From assembly GCA_964348095.1 (NCBI GenBank), contig CAYGBK010000059.1, positions 1 through 26,511 on the forward strand: a stretch of 26,511 bases of DNA, written 5' to 3'. The stretch comes from WVXP01 sp964348095 (GTDB lineage: Bacteria; Desulfobacterota; BSN033; WVXP01). Every line of letters starts with the position of its first letter. Position 1 is the stretch's first letter. Made by a program: the position numbers and the translations under genes. Below, piece by piece: positions 7,635 to 15,372 of this stretch. The notes beneath the pieces were generated by a model. The model was not told the origin of the DNA. It searched no databases and saw only the letters and a list, made by a program, of their open reading frames with translations.

Positions 7635-8438
7635 ATGATCACTGCTGGCGTGGATGTTGGCTCTCTTTCTGTGGAGACCGTGATCTACAACGAGGGCAAA
7701 GGGATCATAGGCTATTCTATCGGGTTAGTCGGAGGAAATAGTCGCAATGCTTCCCGTCGCTCCTACAAGAAGGCGCTCACCCTCGGGGGTGTTGGCCAAG
7801 CAGACGTCTCTCATGTTATCTCGACCGGGTCTGGTCGAGAGATCCTCGATTTTGCTGATGACAATGTCACAGAGATCACGTGCATTGCGAGGGGGGTTCA
7901 CTTCCTTTTTCCAGACTGCCAGACCATCATCGATATTGGCGGTCAGGATACGAAAGTCATTCGTGTCGATGAAAAGGGGCATGTCGTGTCTTTCGACATG
8001 AACGATAAGTGTGCAGCGGGGACGGGCCGGTTCCTAGAGGTGATGGCTAATGCCTTAAATGTAGACCTCGGGCAGATGGGTGAGCGTTCACTGAAGTATC
8101 AGAATCTTATTGAGATTAGCAGTGTGTGTACGGTCTTCGCCGAATCTGAGGTAATCTCTCTGGTGTCAGAAGGCAAAGGTGTTAATGATATCCTTCACGC
8201 CCTTCATAATGCAGTGGCTGACAGAACCCTCAGCCTCCTGGAACGGGTTGGCGTTAACGGTCAGGTCGCGATGACTGGGGGGGTGGCTAAGAATATGGGA
8301 GTGGTGAAAGCATTGGAAGAAAAAATGGGCCTTTCTCTGAATGTCCATTCCGAGCCACAGATCGTCGGTGCCCTGGGAGCCGCCCTCATTGCAGTCGAGA
8401 GAAAGAAGTCTAGTAACCGAATTCAGAGAAGCTCGTGA
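7635..8438 (+). CDS. BadF/BadG/BcrA/BcrD-type ATPase, 2-hydroxyacyl-CoA dehydratase or benzoyl-CoA reductase activase
   Basis: The product is 267 residues, matching the small homodimeric activases such as HgdC. These ASKHA-fold ATPases carry a [4Fe-4S] cluster between two subunits and drive one-electron transfer to a partner reductase or dehydratase. Visible motifs are GVDVGSLSVETV (phosphate 1), IDIGGQDTKVI (phosphate 2), and the cluster cysteines Cys126 in DKCAAGTGRF and Cys165 in SSVCTVFAESEV, with GGVAKN near the C-terminus. An in-frame TTG exists at 7626, but ATG 7635 with AAGGA nine bases upstream gives the canonical N-terminus. It is 273 bases downstream of the hydratase. No partner catalytic subunits are in the window, so the acceptor protein is unknown. 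Confidence 0.88.
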   Translation: MITAGVDVGSLSVETVIYNEGKGIIGYSIGLVGGNSRNASRRSYKKALTLGGVGQADVSHVISTGSGREILDFADDNVTEITCIARGVHFLFPDCQTIIDIGGQDTKVIRVDEKGHVVSFDMNDKCAAGTGRFLEVMANALNVDLGQMGERSLKYQNLIEISSVCTVFAESEVISLVSEGKGVNDILHALHNAVADRTLSLLERVGVNGQVAMTGGVAKNMGVVKALEEKMGLSLNVHSEPQIVGALGAALIAVERKKSSNRIQRSS

Positions 8439-9024
8439 AGGATTGGTAACAGGGTCGTAAAGAATTCCAGATTGCCCTGCCGCGAGAAATTTTCCCCGCC
8501 ACTCTAATAGATTTTAATCATAAATCTTCCTTCGCACTTGGACGTCTCCACAATTTCTCACAGAGCGCACGGAGCCTCAGAGGTAACGTCCTCTGGATTG
8601 GCGAGACGCCAATCCAGAGGAGATTACCTGGCCTAATTTTTACCCTAAAGAAATTAGGCCAGAAGCCTGATCCATCAGTTTTCTAACTCTGTGAACTCTG
8701 AGAGCTCAAGCGATCCCTCGCAGATTTCTGTGGAGGAGAGCGGGCGAGGGAAGCTGGTGCTTTTATGGAGGCCAGTTTTCATCAGACAGGAGCCGAGAAA
8801 GGTGATTTCCAAACGCCCCGGGCAGGTCCAACCCCCTGTCTCCGCAAACGTCCCTCGGGGATATGAACGTCCACAAAAGTGAGGAAACTCCCCTCCGGGG
8901 TTATATTGACTTTGGATCGGGTGCATGTTAAGGATTACACTGTCTAGAGGCCTTTTGAGCGGATCCACTAAAGGCTTCTTCCCCCTGAGAAAACAGCCTT
9001 AAAGCGTCGCGGGAGAGACACGTA
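8439..9024. other. Gap holding the second copy of the intergenic repeat
   Basis: Of these 586 bases, 352 are repeat copy B (8540-8891). The first 100 bases show nothing recognisable. The last 130 (8892-9024) lead to the nadK ribosome-binding site and contain a TTGACT at about 8909, but no good -10 box at the right spacing. The minus-strand open frame that crosses the repeat is not considered coding (see rejected items). Confidence 0.55.
8540..8891. repeat. 352-base dispersed intergenic repeat, copy B
   Basis: Direct-orientation partner of 6057-6408. Its hairpins are better paired than in copy A: 8589-8603 with 8607-8621 form 15 consecutive pairs around an AGA loop, and 8628-8639 pairs perfectly with 8651-8662 (12 bp). 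The outermost pair of the second hairpin is C-G here and T-A in copy A, a compensatory change. It ends about 130 bases before nadK. Confidence 0.8.
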
Positions 9025-9891
9025 GTGTCACGTTCTGTTCACAAAGTGGGAATCATTGGGAAGCGAAACAACAAGGAGGCCGTTGCGGTGGCAATGGATC
9101 TGACTCGCTGGCTTAAGGACCAAAAAGTGAGTGTCTTGGTCGAAAGGGAGATGGCTGGCACTATTGGTGGTGTCTCGTCATGGCCACAGGGGCAGATTTC
9201 AAGCTCCCTCGACCTGATTGTGGTGCTCGGGGGAGACGGAACGCTTCTCAGTGTAATCCGGCAGGTTGGTGATAAGGAAATCCCAATCCTCGGCGTCAAT
9301 CTGGGGGGACTGGGTTTTTTGACTGAGATAACTCGGGATGAACTTCTTCCAGTTCTAGAGAATGTTCTCAATGGGGATTTCCGAACCCACGATAGGGTCG
9401 CTCTGAGTGCCAGCGTCATACGGCAAGGGAACCAGGTCTCAACGTTTCGGGTTCTCAATGATGCGGTCATCAACAAGGGGGCCCTGGCCCGGATCGTTTA
9501 TCTTGAGACGACTATCAATGGAGAATACGTCACCACATTTAGAGCAGACGGCCTCATACTGTCAACGCCTACGGGTTCGACAGCATACTCACTGTCAGCC
9601 GGTGGTCCGATCGTATATCCCTCGTTGAAAACCATTATCATTACACCGATCTGTCCGCACACCCTGACCAATCGCCCGATCATCATTCCTGACAACGTTG
9701 TCGTCAGAACCACCCTAAAATCGGAAAGTGAGGAGGTTTTCCTAACCCTCGATGGCCAGGTGGGTTTTCCCTTGGCGCGAGGTGATACTGTGGAGGTAAA
9801 AAAGGCGTCCGGGAAGGTTTTGCTAATCGAATCTCCCAACAAGGGGTACTTCGAGGTTCTGAGGACGAAACTTGGGTGGGGCGAGCGGTAG
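9025..9891 (+). CDS. nadK: NAD kinase
   Basis: The product is 288 residues; it phosphorylates NAD+ to NADP+ in the cytoplasm. The family signature GGDGT is at residues 69-73, followed by GVNLGGLGFLTE. The second conserved block has LNDAVI (about 144-149, the usual NE motif carrying Asp instead of Glu), RADGLILSTPTGSTAYSLSAGGP (about 173-195) and IIPDNVVV. The start is GTG at 9025 with GGGAGA about nine bases upstream; another in-frame GTG at 9046 would cut into the first strand. It is the first gene of a tight run with recN and the acetyltransferase (16- and 49-base gaps), probably one transcript. The family assignment is firm. Confidence 0.95.
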   Translation: MSRSVHKVGIIGKRNNKEAVAVAMDLTRWLKDQKVSVLVEREMAGTIGGVSSWPQGQISSSLDLIVVLGGDGTLLSVIRQVGDKEIPILGVNLGGLGFLTEITRDELLPVLENVLNGDFRTHDRVALSASVIRQGNQVSTFRVLNDAVINKGALARIVYLETTINGEYVTTFRADGLILSTPTGSTAYSLSAGGPIVYPSLKTIIITPICPHTLTNRPIIIPDNVVVRTTLKSESEEVFLTLDGQVGFPLARGDTVEVKKASGKVLLIESPNKGYFEVLRTKLGWGER

Positions 9892-9907
9892 GTGTGAGAA
9901 ATTAGCC

Positions 9908-11635
9908 ATGCTACTTGAGTTGAGAATTAAGGACCTTGCCATCATTGACGAGGTCGACATCCCGTTTTCCAGGGGTTTGAACGTTCTCACCGGTGAAACG
10001 GGGGCCGGGAAATCGATCATTATCAACGCCGTAAACATGCTACTCGGCGACCGTTCCTCTGACGGCCTGCTCCGGACCGGATCGGAAGAAGGCACGGTCG
10101 AGGCCATCTTTGACACCTCAGAACAACCTCAGGTTGAGGAGAAGCTGAGATCGATGGGAATCACAGATACAAAAGAGATATTGATCAAACGAACCGTATC
10201 ACGTTCTGGTCGAAGCAGGATTTTTGTAAATGGAGATCTGTCTACCCTCAGCGCGATAAGCCGAATCGGTGAAACACTCTTTTCCGTTTACGGTCAGCAC
10301 GAGCACCAAAGCCTTCAGAAGGCTGAGAAGCACATCGACATTCTAGACGAGTTCGGCGGGCTGAAAGTGGCGAGGAGTCGTTATGAGGGTGTTTTCCGAG
10401 AGATGGAGGGAATGAGAAGGGAACTCGTGGCGCTTAAGCAAGCAGACGAGCAGTACAAAAAAGATCTCGAATTGATGAAATTCCAGTCTCAGGAGATTGC
10501 CTCTGCTCACCTCCGAGATGGTGAAGAAGAGGAGCTTAGAGAGCAAAAAAGGATTCTCGCAAATGCGGAGAAGTTGTTTGAATGGACGGATATGGCGGAA
10601 AATCTCCTTTATTCGGGTGATTCGTCGATCTGTGAGAAGCTCAACGCAACCCTCCAGAGAATTGCTGAAATCATGAAGATTGATCCCTCTGTTGAGCATC
10701 TTGCCAAGATCATAGAGACCTCAGTTTATCAACTGGAGGAGGTTGCCTATTCGCTCAGGGACTATCGGGGAAAAGTAGATTGCGACCCCGAGAGCTTGGA
10801 ATCTGCAGAACGTCGGCTTGATGAGATTCGCCAGCTCAAGCAGAAATATGGGCCGACAATCCAAGAGATCTTTCAATTCAAGGAGCGTATTGACCGCCAG
10901 CTGGCGTCATTGAATTCAAATAGAGAACGCATTGAACAATTAGAGAAAAAACTGGCCGAGGCAGAGCAGAAATCGATCGAATTGGCCAGCACCTTATCAA
11001 AAGAGCGGAAAAAGGTTGCCGGCGAATTTCGGAAAGCCACAGAAAAAGAGCTCTCTCTGTTGGGTATGGGAAATACGGTTTTTGAAATCCGTTTTGGGGC
11101 CAACAAAGTGGGCTCAAAGGAAAGATGGGTCACTGTCGATGGGACCTACCTCGGCCGGAAGGGAATGGATTCATTAGAGTTCTATATTTCTCCTAATGTA
11201 GGCGAGGAGCCGAGACTTTTGAGTCAAATCGCTTCAGGTGGGGAACTGTCGCGCATCATGCTCGCCATAAAGCGAATCATCGCCTCTGCCGAACCGGGGC
11301 AGACATTGATTTTCGACGAGGTCGATGCTGGCATTGGAGGTGCGGTAGCCGAGGTGGTGGGAAAGAGTTTGAAAAACCTATCACTCTACCATCAGATTCT
11401 GTGCGTGACTCATCTGCCTCAGATCGCCTGTTTTGCGGATGTTCATCACAGCGTGACAAAAGCAGCGCGGAAAAATAGGACAATGACACAGGTGAGGGCT
11501 TTGAATCCAACTGAAAGGATCGATGAAGTTGCTCGGATGCTTGGGGGTGTCAAGATTACTGAAAAAACTCGGGCCCATGCGGTTGAGATGATTGAAAACG
11601 CAAAGAAAACGGTCCAGCGGCCAGAGGTCGGTTAA
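9908..11635 (+). CDS. recN: DNA repair protein RecN
   Basis: The product is 575 residues, an SMC-like ATPase that acts in double-strand-break repair. The N-terminal head has Walker A GETGAGKS (29-36) and a QHEHQSL segment. A long central coiled coil follows (about residues 145-360, rich in E, K, L and R). The C-terminal head has the ABC signature SGGELSR (about 443-449), Walker B TLIFDEVDAGIGG (about 466-478) and VTHLPQIA. A TTG 36 bases upstream, overlapping nadK, extends the frame, but ATG 9908 gives the canonical MLLELRIKDLAIIDE start. The ribosome-binding site is weak, so translation may be coupled to nadK, which ends 16 bases upstream. No LexA-like box was recognised. Confidence 0.95.
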   Translation: MLLELRIKDLAIIDEVDIPFSRGLNVLTGETGAGKSIIINAVNMLLGDRSSDGLLRTGSEEGTVEAIFDTSEQPQVEEKLRSMGITDTKEILIKRTVSRSGRSRIFVNGDLSTLSAISRIGETLFSVYGQHEHQSLQKAEKHIDILDEFGGLKVARSRYEGVFREMEGMRRELVALKQADEQYKKDLELMKFQSQEIASAHLRDGEEEELREQKRILANAEKLFEWTDMAENLLYSGDSSICEKLNATLQRIAEIMKIDPSVEHLAKIIETSVYQLEEVAYSLRDYRGKVDCDPESLESAERRLDEIRQLKQKYGPTIQEIFQFKERIDRQLASLNSNRERIEQLEKKLAEAEQKSIELASTLSKERKKVAGEFRKATEKELSLLGMGNTVFEIRFGANKVGSKERWVTVDGTYLGRKGMDSLEFYISPNVGEEPRLLSQIASGGELSRIMLAIKRIIASAEPGQTLIFDEVDAGIGGAVAEVVGKSLKNLSLYHQILCVTHLPQIACFADVHHSVTKAARKNRTMTQVRALNPTERIDEVARMLGGVKITEKTRAHAVEMIENAKKTVQRPEVG

Positions 11636-11684
11636 CAGGGATCAGACATCGATTGTTGGCTGATACGCAAAGTCGTGATTTCCG

Positions 11685-12137
11685 ATGATAAGAAAGGCGA
11701 GAGTCAAAGACGTCAAAGCGATGCAGGATTTGATCGGTCATTTTGCCTCACAAGGCGAGATGCTCCCAAAATCGCTGAGCGAGTTATATGATCAGATTCG
11801 AGATTTTTTCGTTTACGAAGAGAATCAGACTTTACTCGGGGCCTGTGCCCTTCATGTCTCATGGGATGATTTGGCTGAGATTCGCTCTCTAGCGGTGCAT
11901 GAGCATTACTGGGGAAAAGGGGTAGGTGAATCCCTGGTGAGAGCGTGCCTTAAGGAATCCAGGGAACTGGGTGTCCAACGAGTTTTCGCTCTTACGTACC
12001 GTAGCGAATTCTTCAAAAAACTCGGGTTCGAAAACGTAGATAAATCGACCCTACCCCATAAAATCTGGGCCGACTGTCTGAGGTGTGCAAAATTCCCAGA
12101 CTGCGATGAGGATGCCGTGTTGTTGGTCTTGCGTTGA
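11685..12137 (+). CDS. argA: Short GNAT-type N-acetylglutamate synthase
   Basis: The product is a single GNAT domain of 150 residues that would transfer acetyl from acetyl-CoA to glutamate, the first step of arginine synthesis. The acetyl-CoA loop is visible as VHEHYWGKGVGESL (about 71-84). The motif-B region FALTYRSEFFKKLGF is typical of this family. The tail LPHKIWADCLRCAKFPDCDEDAVLLVL, with cysteines 131, 134 and 140, is characteristic of stand-alone NAGS proteins that lack the amino-acid-kinase domain. It lies 49 bases after recN and is probably co-transcribed with nadK-recN. The presence of argJ elsewhere in the window supports an arginine role. The ribosome-binding site is weak. A general GNAT acetyltransferase is the less likely alternative. 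Confidence 0.8.
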   Translation: MIRKARVKDVKAMQDLIGHFASQGEMLPKSLSELYDQIRDFFVYEENQTLLGACALHVSWDDLAEIRSLAVHEHYWGKGVGESLVRACLKESRELGVQRVFALTYRSEFFKKLGFENVDKSTLPHKIWADCLRCAKFPDCDEDAVLLVLR

Positions 12138-12151
12138 TGGCGATGGGCACC

Positions 12152-12192
12152 TTAGGATCTAGCGTTAGATATCGAGATAACGCTGTCTAAGC
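12152..12192. terminator. Possible transcription-end hairpin after argA
   Basis: CTTAG (12152-12156) pairs with CTAAG (12188-12192), and AGCGTTA (12162-12168) with TAACGCT (12179-12185), forming a long interrupted stem 15 bases past the argA stop. The following T-rich stretch (gctatttct) is poor. This is a weak terminator call, supported mainly by position. Confidence 0.3.
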
Positions 12193-12738
12193 TATTTCTC
12201 CCAGAAGTGTCTGCAAAAAGAGATTGGCCTGAAGGTCGGCGGCGATGCCAATTCGTTGCGCCGCAGGGCCCCTGCGTGGCGGAGTTTCCCCTTTCCCGTA
12301 CTCCACACCAAAGATTCTCGAGCAAAAGAGCATTGTATCAATGATGTTGCTGTCCGCATGTTCAGCAAAACCGAGGCCACCATCCCATATCTCCTCGCTC
12401 CACACTGGTTTGTGGAGAGAATCGGTAAGGCTGAGTCGCCTTGACGCGAAAGGGCCAGCGAGAGAAACTCGAATGTCAAAGTTCGCATCTGGTGTATCTA
12501 TTTAATCGACTGATACCAGAGCACAGGGCGAAACACCTGTCCTTCAGAATGAGAAATCGTAAGGGTCTCTTCTCTCAGGTTTGGTAGCGACCGAGTCCGG
12601 TTACCGACGTCCCCTGGAATTGATTTCGTACGGAAACAGGGATCCATTTGTGTGGTTCGCTTTGCGAATGCCCAGGGGGGCCAATTGAGGTGAAAGGTCA
12701 GATCAGAGAGGCCAAGGTTGAATCAGACCGAACGATGA

Positions 12739-12767
12739 TTGACTTTGCCTTTTCATAGTGTTATTAA
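12739..12767 (+). promoter_or_regulatory. Sigma70-like promoter for fabH
   Basis: TTGACT (12739-12744) and TATTAA (12762-12767) are separated by exactly 17 bases. The predicted start site is near 12774, giving a 75-base leader before fabH. Confidence 0.5.
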
Positions 12768-12849
12768 AGGAACCTGATTTTAGCTATCACCGGAAGGTCC
12801 CTGAATTCAAACGAGAAATCACGCACCATGTTGGTGAGGAAAGGGCAAA

Positions 12850-13845
12850 ATGACACGAATTGCGATTATGGGAACGGGCTCTTATGTGCCCCAGAGGGTT
12901 CTCAGCAATTTCGATCTGGAAAAGATTCTGGATACTTCTGATGAATGGATAAACAAACGAACGGGGGTGAGGGAGCGAAGAATTGCGGCTCCCAATGAGT
13001 ATGCGTCTGATCTCGGCAAGGAAGCCTCTTTGAGAGCTGCTGAAATGGCTGGAATTTCCCCATTGGATATTGAGCTTATCATTCTGTGCACCATGACCCC
13101 TGACACAGCGTGTCCATCCGGGGCCAATTGGCTTGAAGCAGCTCTTGGAGCAGACAATGCGGTTTCATTTGATGTCGTTGCCGCGTGTAGCGGTTTTATT
13201 TTTGGACTCTCTGTGGCAGAACAGTACTTGAAGACCCGTACCTTCAAGAACGCACTCGTTGTGGCATCAGAGGTGATGAGCCGTACCCTAGATTGGACCG
13301 ATCGAGAGAGCTGCATTCTCTGGGGGGATGGGGCTGGGGCTGTGGTCCTGAAGCCCGTTGAAGATGGCGAGGAATGTAGCGAAATCATATCGACCCATAT
13401 CCAAACGGATGGAAAAAACGGCCAAAATCTTCTCCTTCCGGGCGGTGGTTCAAAGACGACGCCCATTTCCCATTCTAGCGTGGATCAGAAGCTTCACTAT
13501 CTGCGCATGATCCGGGCAAGCGATTCGGTAAGGGTTGCCGTCAAATGCTTTGCTGAGGCGGCGGAGCAAGCCGTTTTTCACAATGGGTACACCTTCGACG
13601 ACGTGAAGGTGCTCATCCCCCATCAAGCAAATCTCCGGATTCTCCAACAGATGGCCAAAAGGCTAAAGGTGCCCATGGAAAAGGTTTACCTCACGGTTGA
13701 GAAGTATGGAAATATTTCCTCATCCACGGTTCCGATTGCTTTGGATGAAGCTGTCAGGGATGGAACTATCGAGAAAGGTGATCTAGTCGTTTTAACGGCT
13801 TTCGGAGGAGGGTTAACGTGGGGGAGCTCCCTGATTCGGTGGTGA
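12850..13845 (+). CDS. fabH: Beta-ketoacyl-ACP synthase III
   Basis: The product is 331 residues. It condenses acetyl-CoA (or another acyl-CoA) with malonyl-ACP to start fatty-acid synthesis. The catalytic triad is complete: Cys113 in AACSGF, His258 in IPHQANLRI and Asn288 in KYGNISSSTVP. The N-terminal TSDEWINKRTGVRERR motif and the C-terminal LTAFGGGLTWGSSLIRW are typical of FabH. AGGAAAGG precedes the ATG. The gene stands alone, with a 712-base gap upstream and about 330 bases downstream. No plsX, fabD or acpP neighbour is present, so it may be a stand-alone or secondary copy. A FabH-like enzyme of secondary metabolism cannot be excluded, but the motifs are standard. Confidence 0.93.
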   Translation: MTRIAIMGTGSYVPQRVLSNFDLEKILDTSDEWINKRTGVRERRIAAPNEYASDLGKEASLRAAEMAGISPLDIELIILCTMTPDTACPSGANWLEAALGADNAVSFDVVAACSGFIFGLSVAEQYLKTRTFKNALVVASEVMSRTLDWTDRESCILWGDGAGAVVLKPVEDGEECSEIISTHIQTDGKNGQNLLLPGGGSKTTPISHSSVDQKLHYLRMIRASDSVRVAVKCFAEAAEQAVFHNGYTFDDVKVLIPHQANLRILQQMAKRLKVPMEKVYLTVEKYGNISSSTVPIALDEAVRDGTIEKGDLVVLTAFGGGLTWGSSLIRW

Positions 13846-14023
13846 CCAGGAATGGGCCCCTACGGACTTTTATTTAGAAGAGACAATTTTTGACCGTGTG
13901 GTTGAAAACAAATCATTCCATGATGTTCTGGGAGTTTTCCTGGAAGAGTAAAAATCATTTTTTATTTCAATAGCTTATTCTTCACCTAACATCAGCAAGT
14001 TGAGTGAAAAAGGTTGGTATCGT

Positions 14024-14038
14024 AATTGCATAACAATT
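14024..14038. promoter_or_regulatory. 15-base palindrome, possible operator
   Basis: AATTG and CAATT flank CATAA symmetrically, about 60 bases upstream of the -35 box at 14099. The size and position would suit a dimeric regulator, but no regulator is encoded nearby and chance occurrence is possible. Confidence 0.25.
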
Positions 14039-14098
14039 CCCCGGACTCTTGGGCTGAAATTGACCTTGACCCCGAGAGCGGCGAGATTCAAAAAAAGC

Positions 14099-14127
14099 TT
14101 GACACGGCAAACCACTTTTGATATCTA
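14099..14127 (+). promoter_or_regulatory. Candidate promoter for the LytM-domain gene
   Basis: A perfect TTGACA (14099-14104) is followed after 17 bases by TATCTA (14122-14127), a weak -10. Initiation near 14134 would leave room for the ribosome-binding site at about 14161-14167. Confidence 0.4.
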
Positions 14128-14173
14128 GGCTGAGGCGCTTAAGTCATACTTGAGCTCAAAAAGGGGGGCCGTT

Positions 14174-15076
14174 TTGGCGGGTGATAATCTAACCATTCTC
14201 ATTTTTTCGAGAATTTCCTCCAACGTAAAGCGATACAAGATACCAAGATTTGTCCTCGCCTTGACCCTTCTTGTCATTCCTCTCTTGGCATTTTGGACCG
14301 TCTACCTAGGCCTTGAATTCGTCAAGCAAGAGAATCCCGCTATGGAGATTACCCGCCTAGAGCGAGAAAATACGATTCAGCAGAAAGAGATACGCTTCTT
14401 CTCTGAGAGAATTGCGGGGCTGCAGAATCGAATCGCTGAAATGAAGGAATTCGATTCAAAGCTCCGAGTTATCGCCAACCTCGAAAATCGACCGAATTCC
14501 CTTTTCGGCGTTGGCGGACCTTTCCCTGAGGATGTTCGAGAGAGAATCTGGGGCCAGAATGCTTTGGATAAAATTGTCGGGCAAGGACAACCGGATTCGA
14601 TTTCTTCAGACGCAGAGAACTCCCACCCAGAGAAGGAGGTTCGGGAACTGGGAGATCTCGTCCACAAAAGGGATGGTCAATTGCCGCATGTTCCTATGGT
14701 CTGGCCAAGCCGTGGGTGGATCATCGGGGACTTCGGGTATCGTGTCTCCCCTCTGACGGGACGGCCTGAGATGTATGAAGGGATCGAGATTTCCAATTCA
14801 GTTGGTGCGCCTATCATAGCGCCCGCAGATGGCCTCGTAACAACATTAGGAACCGATCCCAGGCACGGGAAGATGGTCGTTTTGAGCCATGGTCATGAAA
14901 TCGTGACAAGATACGGTAATCTGGCTCAGATGGATGTGAAGATTGGCCAGAAGGTTCGAAGAGGCGAAATAATTGGAAGAATCGGAAACGCAGGCCACTC
15001 TATGGGACCTCATCTTTATTACGAGGTGAGGGTTAGCGGCATTCCGATCAATCCCCGTAAATACCTCTACAATTGA
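14174..15076 (+). CDS. Membrane-anchored coiled-coil protein with degenerate LytM/M23 domain
   Basis: The product is about 300 residues: a short cytoplasmic N-terminus (LTILIFSRISSNVKRYKIPR), one transmembrane helix (about 26-47), a periplasmic coiled coil (about 58-105) and a C-terminal LytM/M23 fold (about 185-300). M23 endopeptidases cut peptidoglycan cross-bridges using a zinc held by HxGxD and the second His of HxH. Here these read YEGIE (Tyr201, Glu205) and HLY (Tyr282), and the usual GHL is GNL (Asn249). All three zinc ligands are therefore replaced and only His280 of HLH remains. The layout recalls regulatory, non-catalytic EnvC/NlpD-like factors. The start is chosen at TTG 14174, preceded by AGGGGG at proper spacing; TTG 14150 is an alternative. 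Its place upstream of secA is, from memory, common in Desulfobacterota. Confidence 0.85.
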   Translation: MAGDNLTILIFSRISSNVKRYKIPRFVLALTLLVIPLLAFWTVYLGLEFVKQENPAMEITRLERENTIQQKEIRFFSERIAGLQNRIAEMKEFDSKLRVIANLENRPNSLFGVGGPFPEDVRERIWGQNALDKIVGQGQPDSISSDAENSHPEKEVRELGDLVHKRDGQLPHVPMVWPSRGWIIGDFGYRVSPLTGRPEMYEGIEISNSVGAPIIAPADGLVTTLGTDPRHGKMVVLSHGHEIVTRYGNLAQMDVKIGQKVRRGEIIGRIGNAGHSMGPHLYYEVRVSGIPINPRKYLYN

Positions 15077-15311
15077 GGACCTGTCCTAGCTCATCTACTC
15101 CTTCCTGACGCCCCGCCCGCGGTACCTCATTCCTAGGCAAATGCTTAGGGCTCCGTTTCGATTTCCATTGTCAGGCCGGTGTCGAGGTAAAGGGAGAGCC
15201 TCCTCGAGACGATGGTCGTACGTTCTTTCGAAACGTCAACGAATTCCCTAAAATTGGCTATTCAGGTCATAGTATCATTTTAATGGGCACTCGGTCAGGG
15301 ACCCGATGTGG

Positions 15312-15340
15312 TTGAATGACCATGACCAAGGCAGTATAAT
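15312..15340 (+). promoter_or_regulatory. Strong sigma70-like promoter for secA
   Basis: TTGAAT (15312-15317) and a perfect TATAAT (15335-15340) are 17 bases apart. Transcription would begin near 15347, leaving a leader of about 26 bases with the secA ribosome-binding site. This is the best promoter match in the window. Confidence 0.65.
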
Positions 15341-15372
15341 GGTGTGGATTCTCTGAAAAGGGAGTGAGGGCT

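Larger units (their letters stand above)
12138..12849. other. Gap before fabH, with a possible gene remnant on the minus strand
   Basis: This 712-base gap begins with an imperfect hairpin (12152-12192, core AGCGTTA/TAACGCT), possibly the end of the nadK-recN-argA transcript. The minus strand is then open for about 104 codons from a stop near 12502 to 12187, encoding a protein-like stretch (WSEEIWDGGLGFAEHADSNIIDTML) with only a GTG at 12405 and no clear ribosome-binding site. I do not recognise it; it may be the 3' remnant of a lost gene. A good fabH promoter lies at 12739-12767. Confidence 0.5.
13846..14173. other. Gap between fabH and the LytM-domain gene
   Basis: The interval contains a 15-base palindrome, AATTG-CATAA-CAATT (14024-14038), and a candidate promoter at 14099-14127. 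A short plus-frame stretch ending at a TAA near 13951 reads DFYLEETIFDRVVENKSFHDVLGVFLEE but has no start codon, so it is at most a remnant. No intrinsic terminator for fabH is visible. Confidence 0.45.

Noticed and set aside
6057..8891. Composite transposon
   Set aside because: The flanking repeats carry no transposase, no terminal inverted repeats and no visible target duplication, so only the weaker repeat-bracketed description is supported.
8675..8968. Corresponding minus-strand open frame in repeat copy B
   Set aside because: Same reasoning: the shared reading frame follows from the DNA repeat, and substitutions show no coding bias.
12560..12680. tRNA-like look of the GGTAGCGACCGAGTCCGGTTACC region
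   Set aside because: No cloverleaf could be drawn: no matching acceptor stem, anticodon arm or T-loop GTTCRA at the right spacing.
12882..13466. 194-codon minus-strand open frame inside fabH
   Set aside because: Antisense shadow of a FabH with an intact Cys-His-Asn triad.
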